A stretch of 64,000 nucleotides of DNA from Spirochaetales bacterium (GTDB lineage Bacteria; Spirochaetota; Spirochaetia; Sphaerochaetales; Sphaerochaetaceae), in contig JAFVDZ010000024.1 of assembly GCA_017478205.1 (NCBI GenBank), positions 34,584 through 98,583 on the forward strand. Direction: 5' to 3'. The notes under the pieces are model-generated. The model was not told the DNA's origin and did no database searches. It saw only the letters and a program-made list of their open reading frames with translations. Within the stretch, counting starts at the first letter, position 1. Each line of letters begins with the position of its first letter. The translations under genes and the position numbers were made by a program. This document shows, in pieces, positions 17,301-25,657 of the stretch.

Positions 17301-17715
17301 CCTCTCTTACAAAGAAGTCTCTTGTTGCCTCCTCTCTTACTTTCTTTCCATCTGGCTTGGTGCTATCAAGCAGAGGAGAAGGAAACTGCATATTATAGAA
17401 GTTGATGACATTCTCAAGGGAAGGGTCCTGTCCAATCTTATCTAGGGACTCAGCAATGAGTCCTGGGTTACTTCTCTTTATATATGCATCGAATACGTAC
17501 TGATATAGCTCATGGAGGATACCAGAAGCAAAAACTCTTGCAGGAGAGAGGAAGATGGAGCCATTCTTTCTCTTTTGGTCTTCATTAAAAGAAAAAGCGA
17601 TATTATTCGCATCATCATAAAGGTTTTTCAGTTCACTTGTAGTTATGAAAAGAGGGCGTTCAACACCTAGCTCCTCTCGAGTCTTCCTAGCTATTCTAAA
17701 ATCTCTAGCATCCAT
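14365..17715 (-). CDS. Large cytoplasmic GH13 alpha-amylase-family enzyme
   Basis: Glycoside hydrolase family 13 protein acting on alpha-glucans or related sugars. Of 1116 residues, the (beta/alpha)8 barrel occupies about 290-720. Region I is SDMVPNHTG (384-392), the nucleophile is Asp505 in IIRFDAAM, the acid/base is Glu570 in LLLAEAFWM, and the third carboxylate is in FMNNPDED (626-633). About 280 residues precede the barrel and about 390 follow it (a beta-sandwich-like part, then helices to the end) without motifs I recognise. There is no signal peptide, so it should act in the cytoplasm, for example on stored glycogen or imported oligosaccharides; glgA lies elsewhere in the window. A GGGAGGAAA ribosome site precedes the ATG. 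Exact specificity is unknown. Confidence 0.88.
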   Translation of the reverse strand: MDARDFRIARKTREELGVERPLFITTSELKNLYDDANNIAFSFNEDQKRKNGSIFLSPARVFASGILHELYQYVFDAYIKRSNPGLIAESLDKIGQDPSLENVINFYNMQFPSPLLDSTKPDGKKVREEATRDFFVREVMVANPALLKASEPLIRPSDLVYPEKMVEVRDIIGKANLDIDTFTGGSDEDIFSFLDRPARLYPDSLEDQIKFIAKNWTNIIGEDLLRLLESTLDFMTTEDKDRGGNGGGAGAPTNVMDYSGLQNEYEAFSSDTDWMPKVVMMAKCTLVWLDQLSKWYKREIRTLDQIPDHELDMLKERGFTALWLIGLWERSDASREIKVMCGNEDAEASAYSLKDYEISESIGGWQALENLRQRCNARGIRLASDMVPNHTGLDSNWMYDHPEYFISQDYPPFPNYTYNGPDFSKNPDIEIKIEDHYYSKTDAAVTFMRRNKRTGEVKYVFHGNDGTSMPWNDTAQIDYLNPVAREAVIQKILFVARNFPIIRFDAAMTLAKRHIQRLWYPQPGTGGDIPGRFVHAISQQEFDDRIPQEFWREVVDRVAKEVPDTLLLAEAFWMLEGYFVRTLGMHRVYNSAFMNMLKRQENNKYRLSIKNTLLFDPEILKRYVNFMNNPDEDTAIAQFGDGNRYFGICTILSTLPGLPMFGHGQIEGFREKYGMEYKRAYYNEYPNDYLVGEHYRRIFPLLRKRYLFSGVEHFNLYDAYNYGHVEESIFAYANGYGSERTLVIVNNQYERVSATIKTSCPKLIKSAAGNHTATTTLAENLGLHQGDDRFVIYDDFLSGLTFIAPSSKILNDGYSFTIDGYDTKVLWNIREVVDTDGSYRRLSDFLQGRGVSNIAVAIALLKLEPVYRALEYFRSPEFFSSIRNLLTAKADVTEQRRFILSVADTYTRLYSESENFDMATLSAIPQRPVDINPKQLVSLVKRLAKLMSGKTEKQIFSVMKELELIVAAALLIKPFLSEKSRSPREALVAADKLLLTHFFATWAKEHGLNETELHRTLHFAALFDVLGYMIEEVKDEKPIKIISHLLESQENRGEIKCNEYKGVTWYGQELLQQLIIVSALSFETLCPDKAFNSEKYIGELLRKESLALYKLDDFLK

Positions 17716-17780
17716 AACAAATATTTCCTCCCTTCAAGAATATTTTAAAGGAAAACAGAAAAAATGGTAGTGCTGTTTTA

Positions 17781-18308
17781 TTATTTGATTTTTACTTCTT
17801 TTGGCAGAGATTGGTCACTTTCAAGCAAGAATGCTGACTTTTCAATTACCTGTTCAAGGAGAACTCTTTCATCATTAGTGAAATTTGATGTGACGTAATT
17901 TCTAACATCGTTATGCTTTGGTCTTCCAATTCCTATCCTCAGACGGAGGAAAGAGTCTGTGCCAAGGCGCTCCTTTATCGACCTAAGTCCGTTGTGACCC
18001 TGCAAGCCACCTCCAACCTGAAGTCTGGCAACTCCCAATTCAAGTTCAAGGTCGTCGTGGATAATTACAATATTATCCGCCTTGATCTTGAAAAAGGAGG
18101 CAGCTTCGCTTACTGCAGTGCCTGAAAGGTTCATATATGTCATTGGCTTCAGGATTATATCATTTCCAATCTTTGCATATGCACTATGAAACTTCACTTG
18201 ATATGAAAGTGATGGGTATAGAATATCGGCCATGATGAAGCCAGCATTGTGCCTAGTCTTCTCATATTCCTTGCCTGGATTTCCTAAAAATACCAACAAA
18301 CGTGACAT
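17781..18308 (-). CDS. pth: Peptidyl-tRNA hydrolase
   Basis: Cytoplasmic esterase that releases tRNA from prematurely dropped peptidyl-tRNA. The 175-aa protein has the family signature LGNPGKEYEKTRHNAGF (8-24, Asn10 and catalytic His20), MNLSG with Asn60, IIHDDLEL with Asp85, and GGGLQGHNGLRS. Slightly shorter than E. coli Pth (194 aa) but all active-site residues are present. It lies 18 nt behind nth and 65 nt ahead of the GH13 gene. TATTAT (plus 18318-18323) 9 nt before its ATG and lack of a Shine-Dalgarno allow a leaderless promoter of its own. Confidence 0.95.
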   Translation of the reverse strand: MSRLLVFLGNPGKEYEKTRHNAGFIMADILYPSLSYQVKFHSAYAKIGNDIILKPMTYMNLSGTAVSEAASFFKIKADNIVIIHDDLELELGVARLQVGGGLQGHNGLRSIKERLGTDSFLRLRIGIGRPKHNDVRNYVTSNFTNDERVLLEQVIEKSAFLLESDQSLPKEVKIK

Positions 18309-18326
18309 GATTGGAGAATAATAGCT

Positions 18327-19028
18327 TCAGCGACTCTTTTCAACACCGATCTTGGGGCAAGACATCTTTTCAGGACATTTCGAGCAGAATGGAGAGATGG
18401 GAGTACAGATACTCTGCCCATATGCAACAAGCAATTCATTCAGAGGAATCCAGAACCTTCTTGGCATGATATTTTCAAGAGCTTTCTCACTCTCTTCAGG
18501 AGTTCTTGTAGCTATCCATCCCATGCGATTCGATATCTGGTGAACATGACAATCTACACAGATTGCATCGATTTCGAATCCAAGATTCAGTACAAGGTTA
18601 GCTGTCTTGATCCCCACACCCTTCAAGCTGAGAAGCTCTTCTTTTGAAGAAGGAACCTTTCCACTAAAACGAGTTATCAACTCTCTTGAAATATCCTTTA
18701 GCTGGATAGCCTTGCGCTTAAAGAAGGCACAAGGATAGATGAGGCCCTCTATCTCTTCTGTTTCAAGTGCTTCTAGATGAAAGACATCGGGTGCTTTCGA
18801 AAGCAGTCTCTCACTTGCTTTTATCGTCACTTCATCCTTTGTCCTTAGAGATATGAGGGTTGAGACAAGGATTGCAAAAGGATCATTTTTGCACTCGAAT
18901 GCGATCAGGGAGACAGAAGGAAGTTTTTTGCTTTCCTTCCATATCGTCTCCTTGAAAGAAGAAAATATCCTGTCAAAATATTCCTCAGAATGAATTTGTT
19001 TGTTTCTGTGCTCTGTTTCGACACTCAT
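18327..19028 (-). CDS. nth: Endonuclease III (DNA glycosylase/AP lyase)
   Basis: Base-excision-repair enzyme removing oxidised pyrimidines and cleaving abasic sites. In the 233-aa form used here, the helix-hairpin-helix LKGVGIKTA supplies catalytic Lys141, Asp159 follows in CVDCHVHQISNRMG, and the C-terminal [4Fe-4S] loop has Cys208-x6-Cys215-x2-Cys218-x5-Cys224. The frame is open to an ATG at 19079, but that start would run into the divergent aroF-pheA gene. The ATG at 19028 (MSVETEHRNK) sits 8 nt behind TATCAT and matches the usual family length better. No Shine-Dalgarno. Confidence 0.93.
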   Translation of the reverse strand: MSVETEHRNKQIHSEEYFDRIFSSFKETIWKESKKLPSVSLIAFECKNDPFAILVSTLISLRTKDEVTIKASERLLSKAPDVFHLEALETEEIEGLIYPCAFFKRKAIQLKDISRELITRFSGKVPSSKEELLSLKGVGIKTANLVLNLGFEIDAICVDCHVHQISNRMGWIATRTPEESEKALENIMPRRFWIPLNELLVAYGQSICTPISPFCSKCPEKMSCPKIGVEKSR

Positions 19029-19068
19029 ATTATTGAATGATAATGGTTTGCTAACTAGAATCAAAGCC
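19029..19068. promoter_or_regulatory. 40-bp overlapping divergent promoters of nth and aroF-pheA
   Basis: Only 40 bp separate the two chosen ATGs. For aroF-pheA (+): TTGAAT (19033-19038), 17 nt, TAGAAT (19056-19061), 7 nt to ATG 19069. For nth (-): TTGATT, 16 nt, TATCAT (plus 19037-19042), 8 nt to ATG 19028. The aroF -35 and nth -10 boxes overlap by 2 bp. Neither start has a Shine-Dalgarno, so both messages look leaderless and could compete for polymerase. Confidence 0.45.
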
Positions 19069-20991
19069 ATGATCGTCATTTTGAAAAATAATATTACGCC
19101 TCAGGAAAAGGAAAAGATCAAAGACATTCTTGAAGAAAGAGGCTTCATCATCAAGGAAATCAAGGGCCATCAGGAAACTGTTCTTGGTGCCGTTGGCATG
19201 GCACACATGGACCTCAGAGAGGTCGAGGTACTTCCAGGAGTTGCTTCCGTTGTTCCAATCTCAAAGCCTTACAAGCTAGCATCTAGAGAGCTCAAGAAAG
19301 AAGATACAATTGTCACTGTCGGAAAGAATAAGGTAAAGATCGGTGGCAATCGTGTTGTCATAATGGCAGGTCCTTGCGCAATCGAGTCCAGAGACCAGAT
19401 CATGGAGATCGCAGCAATGGTCAGAGAAGCAGGTGCTGTAATCCTTCGTGGAGGTGCCTTCAAACCACGAACTAGCCCATATTCCTTCCAAGGTCTCGGA
19501 GAAGAGGGCTTGAAATATCTCAGAGAGGCTGGTGACAAGTATTCAATGCCTGTATGTACAGAGGTCGTCTCCCCTCGTGATGTTGCCATGATGAGCAATT
19601 ACATCGATATGTTCCAGATCGGAGCAAGGAATATGCAGAACTTCGAACTCTTGAAGGAGGTCGGCAAGACAGGCATGCCTGTTTTGTTGAAGCGTGGCCT
19701 ATCTGCAACAATTGAGGAGTGGCTTATGGCTGCTGAATACCTCATGGCAAACGGAACAGACCAGATAGTTCTTTGCGAAAGAGGTATCAGAACCTATGAA
19801 AAAGTAACTAGAAACACTCTCGACTGCTCTGCAATACCTGTTTTGAAGAAACTCACACACCTTCCTGTCATCGGGGACCCTTCCCATGCAACAGGTATCA
19901 GAGATCTAGTTTCTCCTATGGCACTTGCTATCGTAGCAGCTGGTGCTCATGGTATTACCGTCGAAGTTCACAACCATCCAGAGAAGGCTCTTTCCGATGG
20001 TCCACAATCTCTCTATCCTCAGCAGTTCGAGAAGCTCGTTAGAGATATTCAGGCACTCTGCCCAGTAGTTGGAAAATCTCTAGAAGCAAGTCCAAGGATC
20101 ATCCCAGATGGAATCAAGGATGAGAGCGCAAGCTTTTCTTCCATCTCGGGTGGTGAGAAAATTGTCGCATTCCAGGGCGAAAGAGGTGCATTCAGCGAAC
20201 TTGCAACCCGCAGAGCCTTTGGTGATGATGTCAAGGTTCTTCCTCTTGCAACCTTCAAAGCTTGCTTTGATGCTGTAAAGACAGGAAATGTCGAATATGC
20301 AGTTCTTCCAGTTGAAAACACTCTCGGAGGAACTATATATGACAACCTCGATCTTCTCGAATCCCATCCAGGAATCACTGTAGTGGGAGAGGAGAGAGTC
20401 AGAGTAATTCATAATCTTATAGTCAATCCGGGAACAAAGTTTGAAAATATCAAGAGGGTATACTCCCACCCACAGGGACTTGCTCAGTGCAGGGAGTTTC
20501 TGGAGACAGCTCTTCCTGATGCCATCCAGATTCCTTTCTTCGATACTGCAGGAAGTGTTTCCTACATCAAGAAAGAAAAGGAATTCGATTCTGCTGCAAT
20601 TGCAGGCTCTCCTGCTGCTGTCTACAACGAGATGGAGATCTTGAGGGAAGGAATCGAGACCAATCCCAAGAATTACACTAGGTTCTATATCATAACTAGA
20701 GAGGAAAATGAAAAAGCCTTCAAGAAGGGAAAGGTAAGTAACACAGCATCCCTTCTCTTTACACTCAAGGATGAACCAGGTGCACTTTTCAATGCACTCA
20801 GAATCATCTCTGATAGAGGACATAACATGTCCAAGCTCGAATCGAGACCTATTCAGGGCCGCCCTTGGGAGTACTCCTTCTTCGCTGAAATCTTCTTCGA
20901 GAACGAAGAATATGTCCATGAGACATTCCGAATGCTTGGAAAAGAGACAGCAAATCTGAGAGTGCTAGGTATATATAAAAGAAACCACTGA
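19069..20991 (+). CDS. DAHP synthase - prephenate dehydratase fusion
   Basis: Bifunctional aromatic-amino-acid enzyme of 640 aa. Residues 1-70 form the ferredoxin-like regulatory domain of type I-beta DAHP synthases. Residues about 75-335 are the synthase barrel (GPCAIES with Cys103, RGGAFKPRTSPYSFQG, IGARNMQN, GDPSHATG, VEVHNHPEKALSDG), which condenses PEP and erythrose-4-phosphate. Residues about 365-545 are prephenate dehydratase (VAFQGERGAFSELA, PVENTLGG, and the catalytic NYTRF), making phenylpyruvate. Residues about 560-635 are an ACT domain with the phenylalanine-binding GAL and ESRP motifs. No chorismate mutase domain is present, so the chain joins the first and a late step only. Start chosen at ATG 19069 (MIVILKNNIT); the frame extends upstream to 19000. 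Feedback by phenylalanine is expected. Confidence 0.93.
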   Translation: MIVILKNNITPQEKEKIKDILEERGFIIKEIKGHQETVLGAVGMAHMDLREVEVLPGVASVVPISKPYKLASRELKKEDTIVTVGKNKVKIGGNRVVIMAGPCAIESRDQIMEIAAMVREAGAVILRGGAFKPRTSPYSFQGLGEEGLKYLREAGDKYSMPVCTEVVSPRDVAMMSNYIDMFQIGARNMQNFELLKEVGKTGMPVLLKRGLSATIEEWLMAAEYLMANGTDQIVLCERGIRTYEKVTRNTLDCSAIPVLKKLTHLPVIGDPSHATGIRDLVSPMALAIVAAGAHGITVEVHNHPEKALSDGPQSLYPQQFEKLVRDIQALCPVVGKSLEASPRIIPDGIKDESASFSSISGGEKIVAFQGERGAFSELATRRAFGDDVKVLPLATFKACFDAVKTGNVEYAVLPVENTLGGTIYDNLDLLESHPGITVVGEERVRVIHNLIVNPGTKFENIKRVYSHPQGLAQCREFLETALPDAIQIPFFDTAGSVSYIKKEKEFDSAAIAGSPAAVYNEMEILREGIETNPKNYTRFYIITREENEKAFKKGKVSNTASLLFTLKDEPGALFNALRIISDRGHNMSKLESRPIQGRPWEYSFFAEIFFENEEYVHETFRMLGKETANLRVLGIYKRNH

Positions 20992-21029
20992 TTTAGAACA
21001 TTATTCTAAAAAAGAGGATAGGAAGTAGT

Positions 21030-21734
21030 ATGATGATTTTCTTACTACTTCTTTCTTTTATATTCACATCCTGTGAAATTCTGAATTACAGGGAAGTGAC
21101 AGTCTGCTTTCCTTCTGAGCACTTCTGGGAGAGCGAGAGTGGAGTCGAGATGTGGTACACACTCGAGTATTTTGATGGTGAGAGCATAAAGCGAAAGACT
21201 CTCAACAAAGGAGAAAGACAAACTACTGTCTCTGTCTTGAGAGGAGCAACCTGCTACTTTGTATCAAGGCCAGAAAACCAATATCACCCATTTGGGGGAG
21301 GATTCGATCCTGAGGATGATGGAGTTGTATACCTTACCCAGAAGGAAGGTTTTCTTGCTGATATCCTCATTGAAGCCTCCCGCCTTGTTCCGTCTCAGGC
21401 TTCTTCTTTCAGCTACAAATATATAAACTCACGAATAGAATATCCCTTCAATGAGGATGCACTGCTTCTGGATCTCAGAAATGGATCCTTTTCTCATTCC
21501 TCCTACAGTGTAAAGAGTTACAAGATTCCCATTGAGGGACTTCCTGGGGGGAGATATATTCCCGAAACTGATTATGATTCTCCCTTCTCTCTTGATGTAG
21601 GGGAAGAAAAAACACTGTTTCTATACCCTGGAATACATAGATATCTGAATCTGGAAAAACGATTTATAAGGACCATTGCGATAAACAGTGACGGTTCATA
21701 CAAATGCTTTGACACTCCTGGTGCTGTTTTCTGA
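21030..21734 (+). CDS. Predicted lipoprotein of unknown function
   Basis: A 234-aa protein with a short hydrophobic signal sequence ending in a lipobox-like FIFTSC at residues 10-15, so it is probably lipidated at Cys15 by Lgt and exported. The mature part is rich in Tyr, Ser and charged residues, with no transmembrane segment and no domain I recognise; alternating hydrophobic patterns suggest beta structure. It follows aroF-pheA by 38 nt with a GGAAG-like ribosome site and precedes L-serine dehydratase, so it may be cotranscribed without sharing a function. Confidence 0.75.
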   Translation: MMIFLLLLSFIFTSCEILNYREVTVCFPSEHFWESESGVEMWYTLEYFDGESIKRKTLNKGERQTTVSVLRGATCYFVSRPENQYHPFGGGFDPEDDGVVYLTQKEGFLADILIEASRLVPSQASSFSYKYINSRIEYPFNEDALLLDLRNGSFSHSSYSVKSYKIPIEGLPGGRYIPETDYDSPFSLDVGEEKTLFLYPGIHRYLNLEKRFIRTIAINSDGSYKCFDTPGAVF

Positions 21735-21776
21735 AAAGAATTGATGAGAGATGGTTTAGCATGTAGAATGGCGTTG

Positions 21777-22985
21777 ATGGAAAGCTTGAGAGAACTATAT
21801 AGGATTGGCTATGGCCCATCCTCTTCACACACAATGGGTCCTAGATCCGCAACAGAGCGCTTTATCGAGCGACACCCTGAGGGGGAGTCTTATCTTGCCG
21901 AGCTATATGGCTCCCTCGCTGCAACAGGTAAGGGTCACCTTACCGATAAAGCGATAAGAGAAGTGTGTGAAAAGCACGGAAAGAAGATAGATCTCAGGTG
22001 GTATCCTGACATCTTCAAAAGCTTCCATCCGAATGCACTCACGATCAAGGCGCTATCAAAAGATGGTTCTGTCCTCTATGAAAAGACCTACTACTCAGTT
22101 GGTGGAGGAAAGATTGTAACAGAGAACCAGAATGATTTGACTCCTGTCGACATCTATCCAAAAGAACACTTTGGTAGCATGGGAAAGCTACTTAACTACT
22201 GTAGCGAGGAGGGTCTTCAGCTATGGGAGGCCGTACTCGAAGTAGAAGGAAATGAAATCCTAGATTATATCAAGAAAGTCTGGGATGTGATGAAGGAATC
22301 CATTTTGAAGGGCCTTGAAAACGAAGGTGTGCTTCCTGGAGGCCTGAAGCTTCAAAGAAAAGCATCGCAAATCTTTGCGAAGAGCCAAGAGTTCAAGGGC
22401 CCATTTGGCGAGACAAAGCTTCCTGTTGCCTACGCTCTCGCTGTAAGTGAAGAAAATGCAGGTGGCGGAAAGATCGTAACAGCTCCAACCTGTGGCTCCT
22501 GTGGTGTCCTTCCTGCAGTTCTCTACTCTCTGCAGCAGCAGGAGAAGCTATCGGATCTCAGAATCTACAGGGCCTTGCTCACAGCTGGCATCGTTGGAAA
22601 CATAGTCAAGGAAAATGGCTCTATCTCAGGAGCAGAAGTTGGCTGCCAGGGTGAAGTAGGGGTTGCCTGTGCAATGGCAGGAGCTGCTGCAACCCAGCTT
22701 ATGGGTGGTTCGATATATCAAATTGAATACGCAGCAGAAATGGGCCTTGAACACCACTTAGGGCTCACTTGTGACCCGATGCGTGGCCTTGTTCAGATTC
22801 CATGTATCGAAAGAAATGCGATGGCCTCGATGAGGGCACTTGACCACTCTCTCTTTGCACTCTTTTCAGACGGAAAACACAAGGTCTCTTTCGATGCTGC
22901 AATCGAAGTAATGATGGAAACAGGCCAGGCACTGCCATCACTATATCGAGAAACTAGCATGGGAGGTCTTGCACTTCTCAAGTAA
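21777..22985 (+). CDS. sdaA: L-serine ammonia-lyase, iron-sulfur-dependent, single chain
   Basis: Converts L-serine to pyruvate and ammonia using an oxygen-labile [4Fe-4S] cluster, fitting an anaerobe. The beta-type domain comes first (GPSSSHTMGP near the N terminus, the serine-binding signature), followed by the catalytic alpha-type domain. The latter carries TAPTCGSCGVLPAV (cluster cysteines), the glycine-rich VGCQGEVGVACAMAG and CDPMRGLVQIPCIERNAM with the remaining cysteines. About 402 aa with the ATG at 21777, chosen because MESLRELYRIGYGPSSSHTMGP matches the family N terminus; ATGs at 21744 and 21768 are alternatives. Serine-derived pyruvate could feed nifJ. Confidence 0.92.
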   Translation: MESLRELYRIGYGPSSSHTMGPRSATERFIERHPEGESYLAELYGSLAATGKGHLTDKAIREVCEKHGKKIDLRWYPDIFKSFHPNALTIKALSKDGSVLYEKTYYSVGGGKIVTENQNDLTPVDIYPKEHFGSMGKLLNYCSEEGLQLWEAVLEVEGNEILDYIKKVWDVMKESILKGLENEGVLPGGLKLQRKASQIFAKSQEFKGPFGETKLPVAYALAVSEENAGGGKIVTAPTCGSCGVLPAVLYSLQQQEKLSDLRIYRALLTAGIVGNIVKENGSISGAEVGCQGEVGVACAMAGAAATQLMGGSIYQIEYAAEMGLEHHLGLTCDPMRGLVQIPCIERNAMASMRALDHSLFALFSDGKHKVSFDAAIEVMMETGQALPSLYRETSMGGLALLK

Positions 22986-22989
22986 AAGA

Positions 22990-23025
22990 AAAGGCTTGGA
23001 ACCTTTAAATTGGAACCAAGCCTTT
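22990..23025. terminator. Bidirectional terminator between sdaA and leuS
   Basis: Ten-bp arms AAAGGCTTGG (22990-22999) and CCAAGCCTTT (23016-23025) between two converging stops. The minus-strand side is followed by a T-rich run (TTTTCTTTTAC), making it strongest for leuS. Confidence 0.75.
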
Positions 23026-23045
23026 ATCATAATCTATCGAAGTAT

Positions 23046-25559
23046 TTACTTTACAACGATGTTTACGAGCTTTCCAGGAACTGCAATCTCCTTGACGATT
23101 GTCTTTCCTTCAATCCAAGGAAGAATCTTTTCATTCTTCTTTGCAGAGTCAATCATCTCGTCCTTGCTTGCATTCTTTGGCATCTCGATCCTTGCTCTTA
23201 ACTTGCCGTTTACCTGAATTACCATCTCGATAGTGTCATCTACGCAGAGTGCCATATCGTAAGTTGGCCACTTTTCCTTGGAAATGCTTGGCTTGTGTCC
23301 AAGTATCTCCCAAAGCTCCTCTGCAAGGTGAGGTGTGTATGGAGAAAGGAGAAGAGCTAAGTCTTCGAGAACCTTCTTTGGCACGACTTCAAGCTTGTTA
23401 AGCTCGTTTACGAGCACCATCATCTGAGAGATAGCAGTGTTGAAGCCAAGGTTGGCTGTATCCTCGCTTACCTTCTTGATAGTTCTGTGGAGCAATTTGT
23501 TGAGTTCGAGAGGTATCTCGATATCTTCAACCTTCTTCTCTGTTGTGATTCTCCAGATTCTATCAAGGAAGCGGTATACACCGATTGTTCCGTTAGTAGA
23601 CCATGGCTTGGAAAGTTCAAGTGGTCCCATGAACATCTCATACATTCTCATGGTATCAGCACCATAGTCACGTACAATATCATCTGGGTTGATGACGTTC
23701 TTGAGGCTCTTTGACATCTTTGCGATGACCTGCTCAACCTTGTCGCCTGTTGACTTCTGGTAATAAGAGCCATCTCTTTCCTCGACATCATCGACAGGAA
23801 TGAGGATGCTCTGCTTGTTCTTGTAGGCAAAGGATGTGATCATACCCTGATTGACAAGTCTCTGGAATGGTTCTGGTGTTGAAACGAGACCAATATCATA
23901 GAGAACCTTGTGCCAGAATCTTGCATACAGGAGGTGAAGAACTGCGTGCTCTGTACCACCTACATAGAGGTCGACAGGCATCCAGTACTTTTCCTTTTCA
24001 CTATCGACGAAAGCCTTGTCGTTCTTTGGGTCGATGTATCTGAGATAATACCAGCAGGAACCAGCCCACTGAGGCATTGTGTTAGTCTCTCTCTTTGCTG
24101 GTTTTCCACACTTAGGACATTTGCAATTTACCCATTCTGGAACATTTACAAGTGGAGATTCTCCTGTACCGGATGGTTCGAACTTTGAAACCTCTGGCAG
24201 GCGAAGAGGAAGCTCCTCTTCTGGAACAGGGACGATACCACAGTCAGGGCAGTGTACCAATGGAATTGGTTCACCCCAATATCTCTGGCGTGAGAAGACC
24301 CAGTCACGGAGCTTGTAGTTCACTTCCTTGTGGCCACACTTCTTCTCTTCGAGCCATGAGAGCATCTTGCTAATTGCATCTTCCTTGTTAAGTCCATCGA
24401 GGAAGCTGGAATTTACATGGATTCCATCCTCTGTCCAAGCCTGCTTTTGTACATCGACCTCGCTCTTTAGAACCTCGATGATTGGAAGGTCGAACTTCTT
24501 TGCGAACTCCCAGTCTCTTGTATCGTGTGCAGGAACTGCCATGATGGCACCTGTTCCATAGCTGATAAGTACATAGTCTGCAATCCAGATTGGAATCTTC
24601 TTCCCATTTACTGGGTTGATCGCATAGGAACCGGAGAAGACACCAGTCTTGTCCTTTGCAAGATCTGTTCTGTCAAGGTCGCTCTTGTGAGCTGCTGCCT
24701 TTACATAAGCTTCGACAGCTTCCTTCTGTTCAGGAGTAGTGATCTTCTCGACAAATGGATGCTCTGGAGCAATTACCATGTAAGTTGCGCCGAAGAGAGT
24801 ATCACATCTGGTGGTATAGACCTCAAGATAGTCCTCGAAGTTTTCGAGCTTGAAGAGAACAGAAGCACCTTCAGAGCGTCCGATCCAGTTTCTCTGCATG
24901 AGCTTGATGGAATCAGACCAGTCAAGCATATCGAGATCCTTCAAAAGTCTTTCGGCATATGCTGTGATCTTGAGCATCCATTGACGAATATTCTTTCTCT
25001 CGACCTGTGTGCCACAGCGCTCACATCTTCCTTCCTTGACCTCTTCGTTTGCAAGGCCAGTCTTACAGGAAGGACACCAGTTGATAGGTGTGTGTGCTTC
25101 GTATGCAAGACCCTGCTCATAAAGCTTGAGGAAGATCATCTGTGTCCACTTGTAGTAATCCTCTTCACAGGTGCTTATCTCTCTGTCCCAGTCATAGCTC
25201 ATGCCAAGGCTCTTGATCTGACGGGTGAAGTTCTCGATGTTCTTCCTGGTTGTGATACGTGGATGTGTACCAGTCTTGATCGCATAGTTCTCAGCAGGGA
25301 GACCGAAGGAGTCGTAGCCCATTGGGTGAAGGACGTTGTAGCCATTCATTCTGAGATATCTTGAATAGATATCAGTTGCGGTATAGCCCTCTGGGTGACC
25401 TACGTGGAGGCCAGCAGCTGAAGGGTAAGGGAACATGTCGAGCACATAGGCTCTCTTTTCCTTTGGAAATGAAGGATCTTCAGTTGTTCTGAAGGTCTTG
25501 TTTTCATCCCAATATTTCTGCCATTTCTTTTCTAATTCAGTAAAAGGATACTTGCTCAT
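23046..25559 (-). CDS. leuS: Leucyl-tRNA synthetase
   Basis: Class Ia aminoacyl-tRNA synthetase charging tRNA-Leu. The 837-aa chain is full length for bacteria. The HIGH-type motif is GLHVGHPEG (50-58) and KMSKS is at 614-618. Zinc-type cysteine pairs occur at 162/165/179/182 and 437/440 with 479/482. The CP1 editing domain (about 225-415) includes [12 protein letters not shown] and the [15 protein letters not shown] segment that hydrolyses mischarged tRNA. The gene stands alone between a bidirectional terminator and a divergent promoter; TTGAAA-17-TATGAT lies 8 nt before the ATG and no Shine-Dalgarno is present. Confidence 0.97.
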   Translation of the reverse strand: MSKYPFTELEKKWQKYWDENKTFRTTEDPSFPKEKRAYVLDMFPYPSAAGLHVGHPEGYTATDIYSRYLRMNGYNVLHPMGYDSFGLPAENYAIKTGTHPRITTRKNIENFTRQIKSLGMSYDWDREISTCEEDYYKWTQMIFLKLYEQGLAYEAHTPINWCPSCKTGLANEEVKEGRCERCGTQVERKNIRQWMLKITAYAERLLKDLDMLDWSDSIKLMQRNWIGRSEGASVLFKLENFEDYLEVYTTRCDTLFGATYMVIAPEHPFVEKITTPEQKEAVEAYVKAAAHKSDLDRTDLAKDKTGVFSGSYAINPVNGKKIPIWIADYVLISYGTGAIMAVPAHDTRDWEFAKKFDLPIIEVLKSEVDVQKQAWTEDGIHVNSSFLDGLNKEDAISKMLSWLEEKKCGHKEVNYKLRDWVFSRQRYWGEPIPLVHCPDCGIVPVPEEELPLRLPEVSKFEPSGTGESPLVNVPEWVNCKCPKCGKPAKRETNTMPQWAGSCWYYLRYIDPKNDKAFVDSEKEKYWMPVDLYVGGTEHAVLHLLYARFWHKVLYDIGLVSTPEPFQRLVNQGMITSFAYKNKQSILIPVDDVEERDGSYYQKSTGDKVEQVIAKMSKSLKNVINPDDIVRDYGADTMRMYEMFMGPLELSKPWSTNGTIGVYRFLDRIWRITTEKKVEDIEIPLELNKLLHRTIKKVSEDTANLGFNTAISQMMVLVNELNKLEVVPKKVLEDLALLLSPYTPHLAEELWEILGHKPSISKEKWPTYDMALCVDDTIEMVIQVNGKLRARIEMPKNASKDEMIDSAKKNEKILPWIEGKTIVKEIAVPGKLVNIVVK

Positions 25560-25657
25560 AGTCAGTAATCATAAATACATGGGCAATTCTTTTCAATTAT
25601 TTAAGCAAATAATCTAAGAGTTTGAAACAAGCCTTTTTTTTATTTATAATCTTTGTC
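25560..25657. promoter_or_regulatory. Back-to-back leaderless promoters of leuS and parE
   Basis: leuS (-): TTGAAA (plus 25591-25596), 17 nt, TATGAT (plus 25568-25573), 8 nt to the ATG. parE (+): TTGAAA (25622-25627), 17 nt, consensus TATAAT (25645-25650), 7 nt to the ATG at 25658. The expected transcription start falls at or beside each AUG. The parE promoter is the best-matching one I found in the window. Confidence 0.6.

Noticed and set aside
19028..19079. Longer N terminus of nth starting at 19079
   Set aside because: It would overlap the start of aroF-pheA on the other strand, and the added residues do not match the endonuclease III family.
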